Shown here: one piece after another, positions 7,801-15,355 of the stretch
How the letters are laid out: every line of letters starts with the position of its first letter
Numbering within the stretch: the first letter of the stretch is position 1
From: an uncultured Woeseiaceae bacterium
Lineage (GTDB): Bacteria > Pseudomonadota > Gammaproteobacteria > Steroidobacterales > Woeseiaceae
Length of the DNA: 50,966 nucleotides
NCBI GenBank assembly: GCA_902517795.1
Contig: CABYDR010000006.1
Span: 1 to 50,966 of the forward strand
Reading direction: 5' to 3'
Position numbers and translations under genes: made by a program
The notes under the pieces: generated by a model
Databases searched by the model: none
What the model was told of the DNA's origin: nothing
What the model saw: only the letters and a program-made list of their open reading frames with translations

Positions 7801-9282
7801 ATGAGCACAAAGAATAAAGAAACCATGCTTTCGTTAGGCAGCGGTGTTAGAAGTGGTAAAGAATATTTGGAAGGTCTAAAAGATGATAGGGAAGTCTGGT
7901 TGCAAGGGAAAAGAGTAACTGATGTTACTGAGCACCCAGGTTTAAATAGAAGCGCAAGGACATTGGCTAGCTTCATGGATCGCCAATCAGATCCAGAATA
8001 TCAGGACACAGTGACTTTTGAGCAAGACGGAAGAAAAATCGCAACATCTTTTTTGGTGCCGAAATCAAAAGAAGACATAATAAAACGTGGTGAAGCCTTC
8101 TATGAGTGGGCTAAATGGTCAAATGGAATGTTTGGCAGAACTCCAGATTATAAAAATGCGTCCATAACGGCTTTTTATGGAGGTGCTGAACTTCTTGAGG
8201 AGGGGGGCAAGCAATTCGCTGATAACATGCGAAATTATTACCATTACGCCACCACCAATGACAAAGTGCTGACTCATTCTCTTCTCAACCCAACTGTAAA
8301 CTTTGAGTTATCAAAACAAGGTAAATCTGATAAAGACGTCTCCTTGAAGGTAGTAAAAGAGAATGATGCGGGAATATTCGTGACTGGAGCAAGATTACTC
8401 GCCACTTTGGGCCCTCAAGCTGATGAAGTGGAGGTTTTTCCTTCAACATTACTGAATAGGCAGAAGGGATCTGATCTTGAATATGCCTTTGCTTTTGTTG
8501 CACCTGTTGCCTCTCCTGGGCTTAAAATGATCTGCAGAGATACATATGATCATGCAAAGTCTCATTATGATGCACCTTTATCTTCACGTTATGAAGAAAT
8601 GGATGCTGTGGTTATTTTTAAGGACGTTTTCGTCCCTTGGGAAAGGGTTTTCATCTATCGAGAACCAGATTTATGTAATCGTGCATTTGCACAGAATCAT
8701 GCCGTTACTCAAATGATGCATCAGGTTGTTTGTGGGAAACTGGCAAAAGCAGAATTTATTGTAGGTTTACTTTGTGCAATGGCTAAAGCTTCAGGCAAAG
8801 ACAAAGACATGAATATCAAAGGTCAAATTGCAGAAGCCATGTTTATGACTGAAACATTGAGATCGCTCAGATTTTCTGCTGAGCAACATGCGCATAAGGA
8901 TGAGTATGGCAATTATATACCTCTCAGGAGACCGCTTGACACGTCAAGAAACCTTTTTCCAAAAATGTACCCAAGACTCATCGAATTGGTTCAATTACTC
9001 GGTTCAAGTTCACTCATGGCAACACCAAATGAGCAAGATTTAACAAACGAAATTGCCGACGATGTTGATAAGTATTTTCAGCTTCAAAATCTTGAGAGTA
9101 AAGACAGGATTGCACTATTTAGATTGGCCCATGATTTGTCTGTTTCGGGTTTCGGTGGCCGACAAACACTTTATGAGCGCTACTTTTTTGGTCCGCCGAA
9201 TGTAATGCATGCGATCTATTTTGATCTTTACAATAAAGATGACATGATGGACAGAGTTAATAGTTTATTAAGTGAGGCATAA
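7801..9282 (+). CDS. hpaB: 4-hydroxyphenylacetate 3-monooxygenase, oxygenase component
   Basis: A 493-residue member of the HpaB family, FADH2-dependent aromatic hydroxylases (E. coli HpaB has 520 residues). Recognisable stretches include RSGKEYLEGLKD at the N-terminus, ITAFYGGAELLEEG in the middle and FVPWERVFIYRE, a hallmark of the C-terminal half. The reaction would be ortho-hydroxylation of 4-hydroxyphenylacetate to homoprotocatechuate, using reduced flavin from a separate reductase. No hpaC reductase gene is in the window, so it must be supplied from elsewhere. It follows hpaR by three bases and converges with the second hpaR gene six bases beyond its stop. A related phenol substrate is possible. 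Confidence 0.88.
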   Translation: MSTKNKETMLSLGSGVRSGKEYLEGLKDDREVWLQGKRVTDVTEHPGLNRSARTLASFMDRQSDPEYQDTVTFEQDGRKIATSFLVPKSKEDIIKRGEAFYEWAKWSNGMFGRTPDYKNASITAFYGGAELLEEGGKQFADNMRNYYHYATTNDKVLTHSLLNPTVNFELSKQGKSDKDVSLKVVKENDAGIFVTGARLLATLGPQADEVEVFPSTLLNRQKGSDLEYAFAFVAPVASPGLKMICRDTYDHAKSHYDAPLSSRYEEMDAVVIFKDVFVPWERVFIYREPDLCNRAFAQNHAVTQMMHQVVCGKLAKAEFIVGLLCAMAKASGKDKDMNIKGQIAEAMFMTETLRSLRFSAEQHAHKDEYGNYIPLRRPLDTSRNLFPKMYPRLIELVQLLGSSSLMATPNEQDLTNEIADDVDKYFQLQNLESKDRIALFRLAHDLSVSGFGGRQTLYERYFFGPPNVMHAIYFDLYNKDDMMDRVNSLLSEA

Positions 9283-9288
9283 CCTTCA

Positions 9289-9747
9289 TTATTGCTTATT
9301 TACTTTGTATGAAAATTTTTCAAGCAAATTAAAGATCTTACTGAATTCTTTAGAACCAAAAATACGTTCTATATCACTATAAATTGACTCGGTTTCTGGG
9401 GCCACTCTATTGATAATCTCTTTTCCTTTATTGGTTAATCTAAAAACAGATCTCCTCAGATCTTTAATATCGCCTGATCTAAGGACTATTTTTTCACTTT
9501 CTAAATATCTAAGAATTCTTGTTAAGCTCGGCGATAGAAGAAAGCTTTTTTCTGCCAGCTCACCTGCATCTATATGATTATGTTCATAAATTACTCTTAT
9601 GACCCTCCATCTTTGCTCAGTTAGATTATGTTTTCTTAGCATTGGTCTAAATCTGGACATGGCTGCCTCTCTGGCTTTCAACAACATCATCGGTAATGAT
9701 TGATTAAAGCCTCTGATAGGTTTCATTTTTTTTTGTTTTGTTTTCAA
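9289..9747 (-). CDS. hpaR: MarR-family regulator, HpaR-type (paralogue 2)
   Basis: A 152-residue MarR protein closely related to the first: FNQSLPMMLLKAREAAMSRF and LTEQRWRVIRVIYEH are even nearer to classical HpaR. The wing carries GDIKDLRRSVFRLTNKG. It is the last gene of a minus-strand operon (DapA-family aldolase, FAH-family enzyme, regulator); its ATG overlaps the stop of the FAH gene by four bases, so its level is coupled to the catabolic enzymes. Two HpaR copies flanking hpaB could respond to different inducers or form heterodimers; this is inference. Confidence 0.88.
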   Translation of the reverse strand: MKTKQKKMKPIRGFNQSLPMMLLKAREAAMSRFRPMLRKHNLTEQRWRVIRVIYEHNHIDAGELAEKSFLLSPSLTRILRYLESEKIVLRSGDIKDLRRSVFRLTNKGKEIINRVAPETESIYSDIERIFGSKEFSKIFNLLEKFSYKVNKQ

Positions 9748-10610
9748 GAATGAACTTCTTCTGTTATTACGCCGTTTTTAAGGGAACCTATTCCCGAAAC
9801 CTCAACTTCAACGATGTCACCTGCAGTAAGATATTTTGGGGGATCAAAACGTGCTCCAGCACCATTGGGCGTCCCAGTCGCAATAATATCGCCTGCTTTT
9901 AGATGATAAAAAGTTGATAGATAACTCACTAGGTATTCGAATGAAAACATAAGGTTATCCGTGTTGTCATTCTGTCTTAATTCACCATTAACTTTTGTCT
10001 TTATTTCAAGCGATGAAAACGGATCAAGTTCATCTGCCGTGACCATCCATGGACCAATCGATCCAGATTTAGCAAAATTCTTACCTTGTGTAACATTAAA
10101 TTTTGCGTGCCTAAGATAGTCACGAATTGACCCTTCATTCATGATAGTCATTCCAGCAATGTGTTTTTTTGCTTGTTCCATTGGTATTCGTCTGCCATCT
10201 TTTCCAACAATAAGAACAATCTCACCTTCATAATCAAGTTGAGATGATTCAGGAGGATCTAGAATATCCTCTTTGTGTCCTACCAATGACTCTCGAGTTC
10301 TCATAAAGACGCTCGGGTATTTTGGTTGCTCTGAATCATCCTTATATTCTGCATTTCGATCTAGGTAGTTGATACCAATACAAATAATTTTTTCTGGATT
10401 GGTTATGGTTGGGAGGTACCGTACTTTTTCTAGAGAGATCCCGGCCTCAGTCAAACTTGCCATCTCTGAGAGTTCATTTAATTTGTCTTTTCTTATGGCT
10501 TCTCTGAGGTCTGTGACTCCATCTATGTATTGCGTAAGGTCAATTACTGTATCTTCTTTTACTACCCCAAACGAGTTTTTATTTTCATAAGTGAAACTGA
10601 TAAATTTCAT
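9744..10610 (-). CDS. hpaG: Fumarylacetoacetate hydrolase family enzyme, HpaG-like decarboxylase/isomerase
   Basis: A 288-residue FAH-fold enzyme. The metal-binding core is intact: LDYEGEIVLIVGKDGR, then the AGMTIMNEGSIRDY and GKNFAKSGSIGPW segments, ending with ATGTPNGAGARFDPP. In homoprotocatechuate degradation this fold catalyses decarboxylation of 5-oxopent-3-ene-1,2,5-tricarboxylate and the following isomerisation (HpaG). Here there is one domain-length copy rather than the fused or duplicated E. coli form. It lies between the aldolase-like gene (three bases away) and the second hpaR. The pathway step is inferred from neighbours; an unrelated acylpyruvate hydrolase activity is possible. 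Confidence 0.8.
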   Translation of the reverse strand: MKFISFTYENKNSFGVVKEDTVIDLTQYIDGVTDLREAIRKDKLNELSEMASLTEAGISLEKVRYLPTITNPEKIICIGINYLDRNAEYKDDSEQPKYPSVFMRTRESLVGHKEDILDPPESSQLDYEGEIVLIVGKDGRRIPMEQAKKHIAGMTIMNEGSIRDYLRHAKFNVTQGKNFAKSGSIGPWMVTADELDPFSSLEIKTKVNGELRQNDNTDNLMFSFEYLVSYLSTFYHLKAGDIIATGTPNGAGARFDPPKYLTAGDIVEVEVSGIGSLKNGVITEEVHS

Positions 10611-10613
10611 ATT

Positions 10614-11510
10614 CTAATCCTCTAAAAGACCACTATTTCTTAACACCATATCGAGTCTTTTTTCTAGCTCGACTGAAGCAGACATCATTGGCAATCTGTG
10701 TTCATTGTTTTTCATTATGCCCAGTTTTTTCATCATGTATTTTATAGGGATTGGGTTTGTGTCATAAAAGACAGCTTGATTAATTTCGAGTAATTGATGG
10801 TGCAGTTCTAGGCCTCTTTCATTATTTTTATCCCATGCCGCCTCGCACATTTCAGAAAGAATATTTGGACGAAGATTACCAACAGCATTCATAAGGCCGC
10901 ATGCACCAATGCTTAACATTGGAAATGAAAGCTCCTCAAGACCAACAAATATTTTGAAATCAGGACCAAAAGCAGAAAGACATTCTGTTACAAAACCTAG
11001 ATCATTGACCGCGTGTTTCATCCCAACAAAATTAGCTGATTTATCACTTAATATCTTCATTGTTTCAAGAGTGACATTTACAGCCGTTCTTCCCGGAATA
11101 TGGTAGATCATCCAAGGTATATCAATTTTTTCTGTTAATTCAAGATAATATTCAATTAATCCTCTTTGTGGGGGTTTAATATAATAAGGAGTGACAATCA
11201 ACAATGAGTCAACACCAGCCTTAACAGCATGATTAGTAAGTATCTTTGTTTCTATTATCGATTGAGATCCTGTGCCAGCAATTACTGGAATTTTTCCATT
11301 GGCAACTTCCACAGCTATGTTAATTAATTTATTTCTCTCGTCGAGTGTTAATGTTGATGGTTCGGCCGTTGTTCCATTCACAAGAATCCCATGAGATCCA
11401 TTCTTTATTTGATGCTCAATCAATGATGCATATGTTTTATAATCCACTTCTCCATTTACAAAGGGCGTAATGATTGGGGGGATTGATCCACGAATTTTAT
11501 TCAGTTGCAT
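10614..11510 (-). CDS. DapA-family aldolase, probable 4-hydroxy-2-oxo-heptanedioate-type aldolase
   Basis: A 298-residue class I (Schiff-base) aldolase of the dihydrodipicolinate synthase family. The Schiff-base Lys is K165 in VGMKHA; Tyr136 (YHIPGRT) and the T47/T48 pair in NGTTAEPS match the catalytic triad. Real DapA proteins usually have GTTGE here, and this gene sits at the head of an aromatic catabolic operon, so lysine synthesis is unlikely. It probably cleaves or forms a 2-oxo acid late in the pathway, in place of the metal-dependent HpaI aldolase. It is transcribed divergently from hpaF, with overlapping promoters between them. The substrate is an inference. Confidence 0.8.
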   Translation of the reverse strand: MQLNKIRGSIPPIITPFVNGEVDYKTYASLIEHQIKNGSHGILVNGTTAEPSTLTLDERNKLINIAVEVANGKIPVIAGTGSQSIIETKILTNHAVKAGVDSLLIVTPYYIKPPQRGLIEYYLELTEKIDIPWMIYHIPGRTAVNVTLETMKILSDKSANFVGMKHAVNDLGFVTECLSAFGPDFKIFVGLEELSFPMLSIGACGLMNAVGNLRPNILSEMCEAAWDKNNERGLELHHQLLEINQAVFYDTNPIPIKYMMKKLGIMKNNEHRLPMMSASVELEKRLDMVLRNSGLLED

Positions 11511-11545
11511 TTATATCTCCACTTTACAGAAACAGTAATGATTGC

Positions 11546-11573
11546 TTGACGGACTATGTCAAACCAGTATACT
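11546..11573 (+). promoter_or_regulatory. Sigma-70 promoter of the hpaF-hpaE-ligAB operon
   Basis: -35 TTGACG (11546-11551) and -10 TATACT (11568-11573), 16-base spacing, reading toward hpaF. The -35 box is also the left arm of an inverted repeat, TTGAC-N7-GTCAA (11546-11562). The -10 box overlaps that of the divergent aldolase promoter. Confidence 0.65.
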
Positions 11574-11594
11574 TAACATGTTAAATTATTTCAA
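11566..11594 (-). promoter_or_regulatory. Sigma-70 promoter of the aldolase-FAH-hpaR2 operon
   Basis: On the minus strand, TTGAAA (11594-11589) and TATACT (11571-11566) are spaced by 17 bases. Its -10 box overlaps the -10 box of the plus-strand promoter around the self-complementary GTATAC, so the two promoters face each other and should compete for polymerase. Confidence 0.6.
11573..11584. promoter_or_regulatory. Candidate MarR operator TTAACATGTTAA
   Basis: A perfect 12-base palindrome between the -35 and -10 boxes of the minus-strand promoter, adjoining the -10 box of the plus-strand one. It has the same form (TTAAYATRTTAA) as the two elements inside the 37-base palindrome at the hpaR promoter, which supports shared control by an HpaR protein. 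Confidence 0.6.
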
Positions 11595-11606
11595 CAAGAG
11601 AAAAAT

Positions 11607-11999
11607 ATGCCACATCTGACAATTGAATATTCAGAAAACCTTGCAGAAAATATTGAGATTTCTGAATTGGTAAAAGTTATGCATGATTCAGCTGCTTCGA
11701 TAGAGGCACTGCCTCTGGGCGGCCTAAGAACAAGAGCTTCATGCAGAGAATTCTATTTAATTGCAGATGGAGATTCATCGAATACCTTTGTAAATGTAGT
11801 ACTGAGAATTGCTCCAGGCAGATCAGATGAAATCAAAAAACAAGCAGGAGAAAAATTATTCAGCTCTCTGAAGGGCTTCTTTGATTTATTTTTTCAATCA
11901 AGCCCAATTGCGTTATCACTAGAGATACAAGAATTAGATGCAAATCTGAGATGGAAGGATAGCAATATACGTGAACACATGAAGAAAAGATCACCATAG
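11607..11999 (+). CDS. hpaF: 5-carboxymethyl-2-hydroxymuconate delta-isomerase
   Basis: A 130-residue cytoplasmic enzyme of the CHMI/tautomerase superfamily that converts 5-carboxymethyl-2-hydroxymuconate to its 2-oxo isomer. The catalytic Pro follows the initiator Met directly (MPHLTIEYSENL), the family hallmark, and R-rich segments such as LGGLRTRAS and VVLRIAPGRSDEIK fit the substrate site. Length matches E. coli HpaF (about 126). It is the first gene of the plus-strand ring-cleavage operon, nine bases before hpaE, and lies just behind the overlapping promoter and operator. Confidence 0.9.
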   Translation: MPHLTIEYSENLAENIEISELVKVMHDSAASIEALPLGGLRTRASCREFYLIADGDSSNTFVNVVLRIAPGRSDEIKKQAGEKLFSSLKGFFDLFFQSSPIALSLEIQELDANLRWKDSNIREHMKKRSP

Positions 12000-12007
12000 G
12001 AAATACA

Positions 12008-13528
12008 ATGTCAACCGACTTAGAAAAGAATATCAAAGATATAAAAAAACTCTTAAATAGCTATGAAAATGAAGCTCTGCCTCATTATATAAATGGGAGT
12101 AAGTTGTTGAGTAAATCAAATGAGTTTTTTGAAAATTTTTCTCCGATAGATAACGAGATAATAGGTTCGGTTGCCTCAGGTGGCTCGGAGGATATTAATG
12201 ATGCTTGTAATGCGGCTTCAGGGGCATTTGATGAATGGAAGAGCATCTCTGGCAAAGAGAGAAAAAAATTACTGCATAAAATAGCCGACGGAATAGAGGA
12301 TCGTGCCAGAGAAATTGCGCTTGTAGAGAGCTATGATTCAGGTCAAGCAATTCGTTTTATGAGTAAGGCAGCAATAAGAAGCGCAACAAATTTCCGTTTC
12401 TTTGCAGACATGGCCCCTAATGCCCGTGATGGAAAATCACTTCCAGCTGATGAACATTTAAACTATTCGATTAGGCAACCTATTGGACCTGTTGGTGTAA
12501 TTACTCCCTGGAATACTCCTTTTATGCTAACGACATGGAAGATAGCTCCTGCTCTAGCATCTGGATGCACAGTAGTTCATAAGCCAGCTGAATGGTCACC
12601 TCTTTCATCAATGATTTTGGCAGATATTACGAAAGAGGCAGGACTCCCAGATGGAGTCTTGAACGTAGTTCATGGTTTTGGTGAAACAGCGGGTAAATCA
12701 TTAACTGAAAATGAAAAAATCAAAGCAATTGCATTTGTAGGTGAGTCATCCACAGGTTCAAAGATTATGAAACAGGGTGCAGATTCATTGAAAAGAGTTC
12801 ATTTTGAACTCGGAGGAAAGAATCCTGTTATTGTTTTTGATGATGCTGATTTGGATAAAGCGTTAGATGCTACTGTCTTCATGATATTTAGTCTCAACGG
12901 CGAACGATGCACATCATCCAGTAGACTTCTAGTTCAAGAGTCAATCAAAGATGAATTCATAAACAAATTATGCGACAGGATAGCAAAACTAAAAGTTGGA
13001 CATCCCCTTGATCCGGATACTGAAATAGGCCCTTTGATTCATGAAAAACACAAACAGAAAGTACTCAATTATTTTGCTTTAGCTCAAAAAGAGGGAGCTA
13101 CGATCAAAGCAGGCGGTAAAGAAATGACATTAAACAGTAATGGAAATTATGTTGAGCCAACGTTATTCACTGATGTAAGTAATGACATGCGTGTTGCTCA
13201 AGAGGAGATATTCGGACCAGTTTTGAGTGCAATCACTTTCAAAAATGAAGCTGAGGCACTAGAAATTGCGAATGATACAGACTTTGGCTTAGCGGCTTAT
13301 GTTTGGACCAACGATGCGGGTAGAAGTTTGAGATTGTCACATCAGCTTGATGCTGGCATGATATGGATTAACTCAGAAAATAATCGACATCTGCCATCGC
13401 CTTTTGGCGGTATGAAGGCAAGCGGAATAGGAAGAGATGGTGGCGATTATAGTTTTGATTTTTATATGGAAACAAAAAATATTTGTTCGGCATTTGGCAG
13501 CCACAAAGTACCAAGGTTAGGTAAGTAA
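12008..13528 (+). CDS. hpaE: 5-carboxymethyl-2-hydroxymuconate semialdehyde dehydrogenase
   Basis: A 506-residue NAD-dependent aldehyde dehydrogenase with the oxyanion Asn169 (TPWNTPF), general base Glu267 (FELGGKNP) and nucleophile Cys301 (NGERCTSSS). ERCTSSSRLL after the Cys is typical of HpaE. It oxidises the ring-cleavage semialdehyde of homoprotocatechuate to the dicarboxylate used by HpaF. An AGGAA ribosome binding site precedes the ATG. Its stop and the next start overlap (TAATGA), joining it to the dioxygenase subunits. About 25 extra N-terminal residues, rich in Lys and Glu, precede the usual domain start. Confidence 0.9.
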   Translation: MSTDLEKNIKDIKKLLNSYENEALPHYINGSKLLSKSNEFFENFSPIDNEIIGSVASGGSEDINDACNAASGAFDEWKSISGKERKKLLHKIADGIEDRAREIALVESYDSGQAIRFMSKAAIRSATNFRFFADMAPNARDGKSLPADEHLNYSIRQPIGPVGVITPWNTPFMLTTWKIAPALASGCTVVHKPAEWSPLSSMILADITKEAGLPDGVLNVVHGFGETAGKSLTENEKIKAIAFVGESSTGSKIMKQGADSLKRVHFELGGKNPVIVFDDADLDKALDATVFMIFSLNGERCTSSSRLLVQESIKDEFINKLCDRIAKLKVGHPLDPDTEIGPLIHEKHKQKVLNYFALAQKEGATIKAGGKEMTLNSNGNYVEPTLFTDVSNDMRVAQEEIFGPVLSAITFKNEAEALEIANDTDFGLAAYVWTNDAGRSLRLSHQLDAGMIWINSENNRHLPSPFGGMKASGIGRDGGDYSFDFYMETKNICSAFGSHKVPRLGK

Positions 13529-13863
13529 TGAGTTTATATAGTTTACAAAAATTTTTATATGAATTGAATCGAGATGACTCTATTCAGAGGCAATACAAGG
13601 AAGATATCGAATCTTTACTGTCAAATTACACGCTCACCGATGAGGAAAGCAATGCACTTAGGACAGGAGATATAGGCCTTCTTTATGTTTTAGGGGTCAA
13701 TGGTCAGATTCTAATGCATTTTGCAGCATTTCTTGGCGTAGAATGGTTTGATTATTTAGATAAAATGAGAGATGGAATTAAAGATCATGGTGCCGTCAGA
13801 GATGGAGTTTATGCTATGACGGGAGGAGGAAAAAGCTTCACGACTGAGGAGGAGGACCGATGA
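13528..13863 (+). CDS. LigA-type small subunit of a class III extradiol dioxygenase
   Basis: A 111-residue all-helical protein matching the LigA subunit of protocatechuate 4,5-dioxygenase. LQKFLYELNRD near the N-terminus, ALRTGDIGLLYVLGVNG and ILMHFAAFLG are family hallmarks; this subunit caps the active site of the LigB partner. The start overlaps the hpaE stop and the stop overlaps the LigB start by four bases, so both subunits are made together. Homoprotocatechuate pathways normally use single-subunit HpaD; a LigAB pair here is unusual. The preferred substrate (homoprotocatechuate, protocatechuate or gallate) cannot be decided from sequence alone. Confidence 0.85.
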   Translation: MSLYSLQKFLYELNRDDSIQRQYKEDIESLLSNYTLTDEESNALRTGDIGLLYVLGVNGQILMHFAAFLGVEWFDYLDKMRDGIKDHGAVRDGVYAMTGGGKSFTTEEEDR

Positions 13864-14684
13864 GTTTAGTCTATACAGGTGTTCTGAGTCATGCTCCTGG
13901 AATTACTGGGAGAGCTCATATGGTTGAGAATACTGATAAGCGTGACGAGTTTTACGCTGCACTTGAAGCGCAGAGGCAAGATATAATGAATGCCGGTGCT
14001 GAAGCAATAATAGTGATTGCTGCGGAACATTTTGCCAATTTTTTCATGAATAACATGCCAGCTTATTGCATTGGTGTAAGTGAAAATTATGAAGGTCCTA
14101 TAGAGGATCCAGAGTGGCTAGCTATTGAAAAAACAGAAATTCCAGGCGCTCCTGATCTTGGTAAAAGAATCACAAGACACGTAATGGATTCTGTAGATGT
14201 GGCTTATTCTGAGGAGTGGAAATTTGATCATGGAATCATGGTGCCTCTCAATTTTCTAACGCCTAATTATGACTTGCCTGTCATTCCAGTAAATATTAAT
14301 TGTCAAGGACCACCTCTAACACCATTGCATAGGTCATGGGCTTTTGGTGAAGCGTTGAGAAGAGCATGTGACGCGATGCCAGAGAAAATTGCATTAGTTG
14401 GAACGGGAGGCATATCTCATTGGCCTGCAACACCTGATTCAGGAAAGATTAACGAAGCCTGGGATAGAGAATTCCTCGGCCGACTGATGCGCAACGATAA
14501 AGAATCTCTTTTGAGTTATAACGATGAAGATACTTATCGAGACGCAGGGCAAGGTGGTTTTGAAATCAGAACTTTTATAACTGCTGCTGCTGCTGCCGGA
14601 GGAGAAGGGGATTTAAAATTTTATACAGCAGAATTACCGATCTTTGCGGTCGGTTGCACCGTGGCAAGTTTCTCATTAAGCTAA
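13860..14684 (+). CDS. LigB-type catalytic subunit of a class III extradiol dioxygenase
   Basis: A 274-residue LigB-fold enzyme with a non-haem Fe(II) site: His11 (VLSHAPG), His57 (AAEHFANFF) and Glu235 (GGFEIRTF) as ligands, and His187 (GGISHWPA) as the acid-base residue. It cleaves a catechol ring next to the diol. Between hpaE and an aromatic carrier, it most likely opens homoprotocatechuate to 5-carboxymethyl-2-hydroxymuconate semialdehyde. A strong GAGGAGG ribosome binding site lies within the end of the ligA gene. The second extradiol enzyme in the window (18945-19904) belongs to a different, MhpB, branch. Confidence 0.87.
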   Translation: MSLVYTGVLSHAPGITGRAHMVENTDKRDEFYAALEAQRQDIMNAGAEAIIVIAAEHFANFFMNNMPAYCIGVSENYEGPIEDPEWLAIEKTEIPGAPDLGKRITRHVMDSVDVAYSEEWKFDHGIMVPLNFLTPNYDLPVIPVNINCQGPPLTPLHRSWAFGEALRRACDAMPEKIALVGTGGISHWPATPDSGKINEAWDREFLGRLMRNDKESLLSYNDEDTYRDAGQGGFEIRTFITAAAAAGGEGDLKFYTAELPIFAVGCTVASFSLS

Positions 14685-14714
14685 TTCTAACTGTCAAAAA
14701 AAACGAGGTTAAGT

Positions 14715-15314
14715 ATGTCCTTTTTAGAACCTCTATCAGATGAGGGGATTCCCGCTGATATTTTAGAAAGATTTGCTCATTATAAAAACACGAGGGGTTT
14801 CACTCCTAATAGCATTAAAACAATGGTCAGAAGACCAAATATTGTTCGTGCATTTATGCAATTAAATCAAGCGGTTTTATACGAAGGCACTGTCAGTGAA
14901 GAATTAAAAATGCTTATTAGCTTGATATCCAGTCAAGTAGCCGGATGCAGATACTGCCAAGCTCATATGGCAAATCTTTCAAAAATATATGAGGCCTCTG
15001 AAGAAAAGATAAGTCAGGTTTGGAATTATGCGAACAGTGACCTGTTCGATGAATCAGAAAAAGCTGCACTGGATATTGCCTATCATGGTGCAATGTCGCC
15101 AAGTCAAGCAAAAGAAGACCACTTCGAAGCCTTAAGCCAGCACTTTAATGAATCTGAAATAGTTGAAATCGTTGCAACAATATCACTATTTGGGTTTTTA
15201 AACCGATGGAATGACACCATGGCTACCGAATTAGAAGAGTTACCCGAAAAAGTTGCTCAATCAACGATAAAAGATACCTTTGGCTGGGATAGAGGTAAAC
15301 ATGAGCAAGGCTAA
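14715..15314 (+). CDS. AhpD-like / carboxymuconolactone decarboxylase family protein
   Basis: A 199-residue helical protein with the AhpD core: SSQVAGCRYCQAHMANL gives Cys78, Cys81 and His84, a CxxC redox or proton-relay pair. Such proteins act as alkylhydroperoxidases, or in some cases as lactone decarboxylases. Placed 30 bases after the dioxygenase in the same orientation, with GAGG before its ATG, it may protect the oxygen-dependent pathway from peroxides or act on an intermediate; neither can be shown here. The C-terminal half (FGFLNRWNDTMATELEELP) is shared by many two-repeat peroxidase-related proteins. Confidence 0.8.
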   Translation: MSFLEPLSDEGIPADILERFAHYKNTRGFTPNSIKTMVRRPNIVRAFMQLNQAVLYEGTVSEELKMLISLISSQVAGCRYCQAHMANLSKIYEASEEKISQVWNYANSDLFDESEKAALDIAYHGAMSPSQAKEDHFEALSQHFNESEIVEIVATISLFGFLNRWNDTMATELEELPEKVAQSTIKDTFGWDRGKHEQG

Positions 15315-15355
15315 ATTAAGATCGGTATAAGATTAATTTTTAAATGGAGAAAAAA

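Noticed and set aside
10614-11510. Lysine-biosynthetic DapA
   Set aside because: GTTAE in place of GTTGE and location at the head of an aromatic catabolic operon argue against it.
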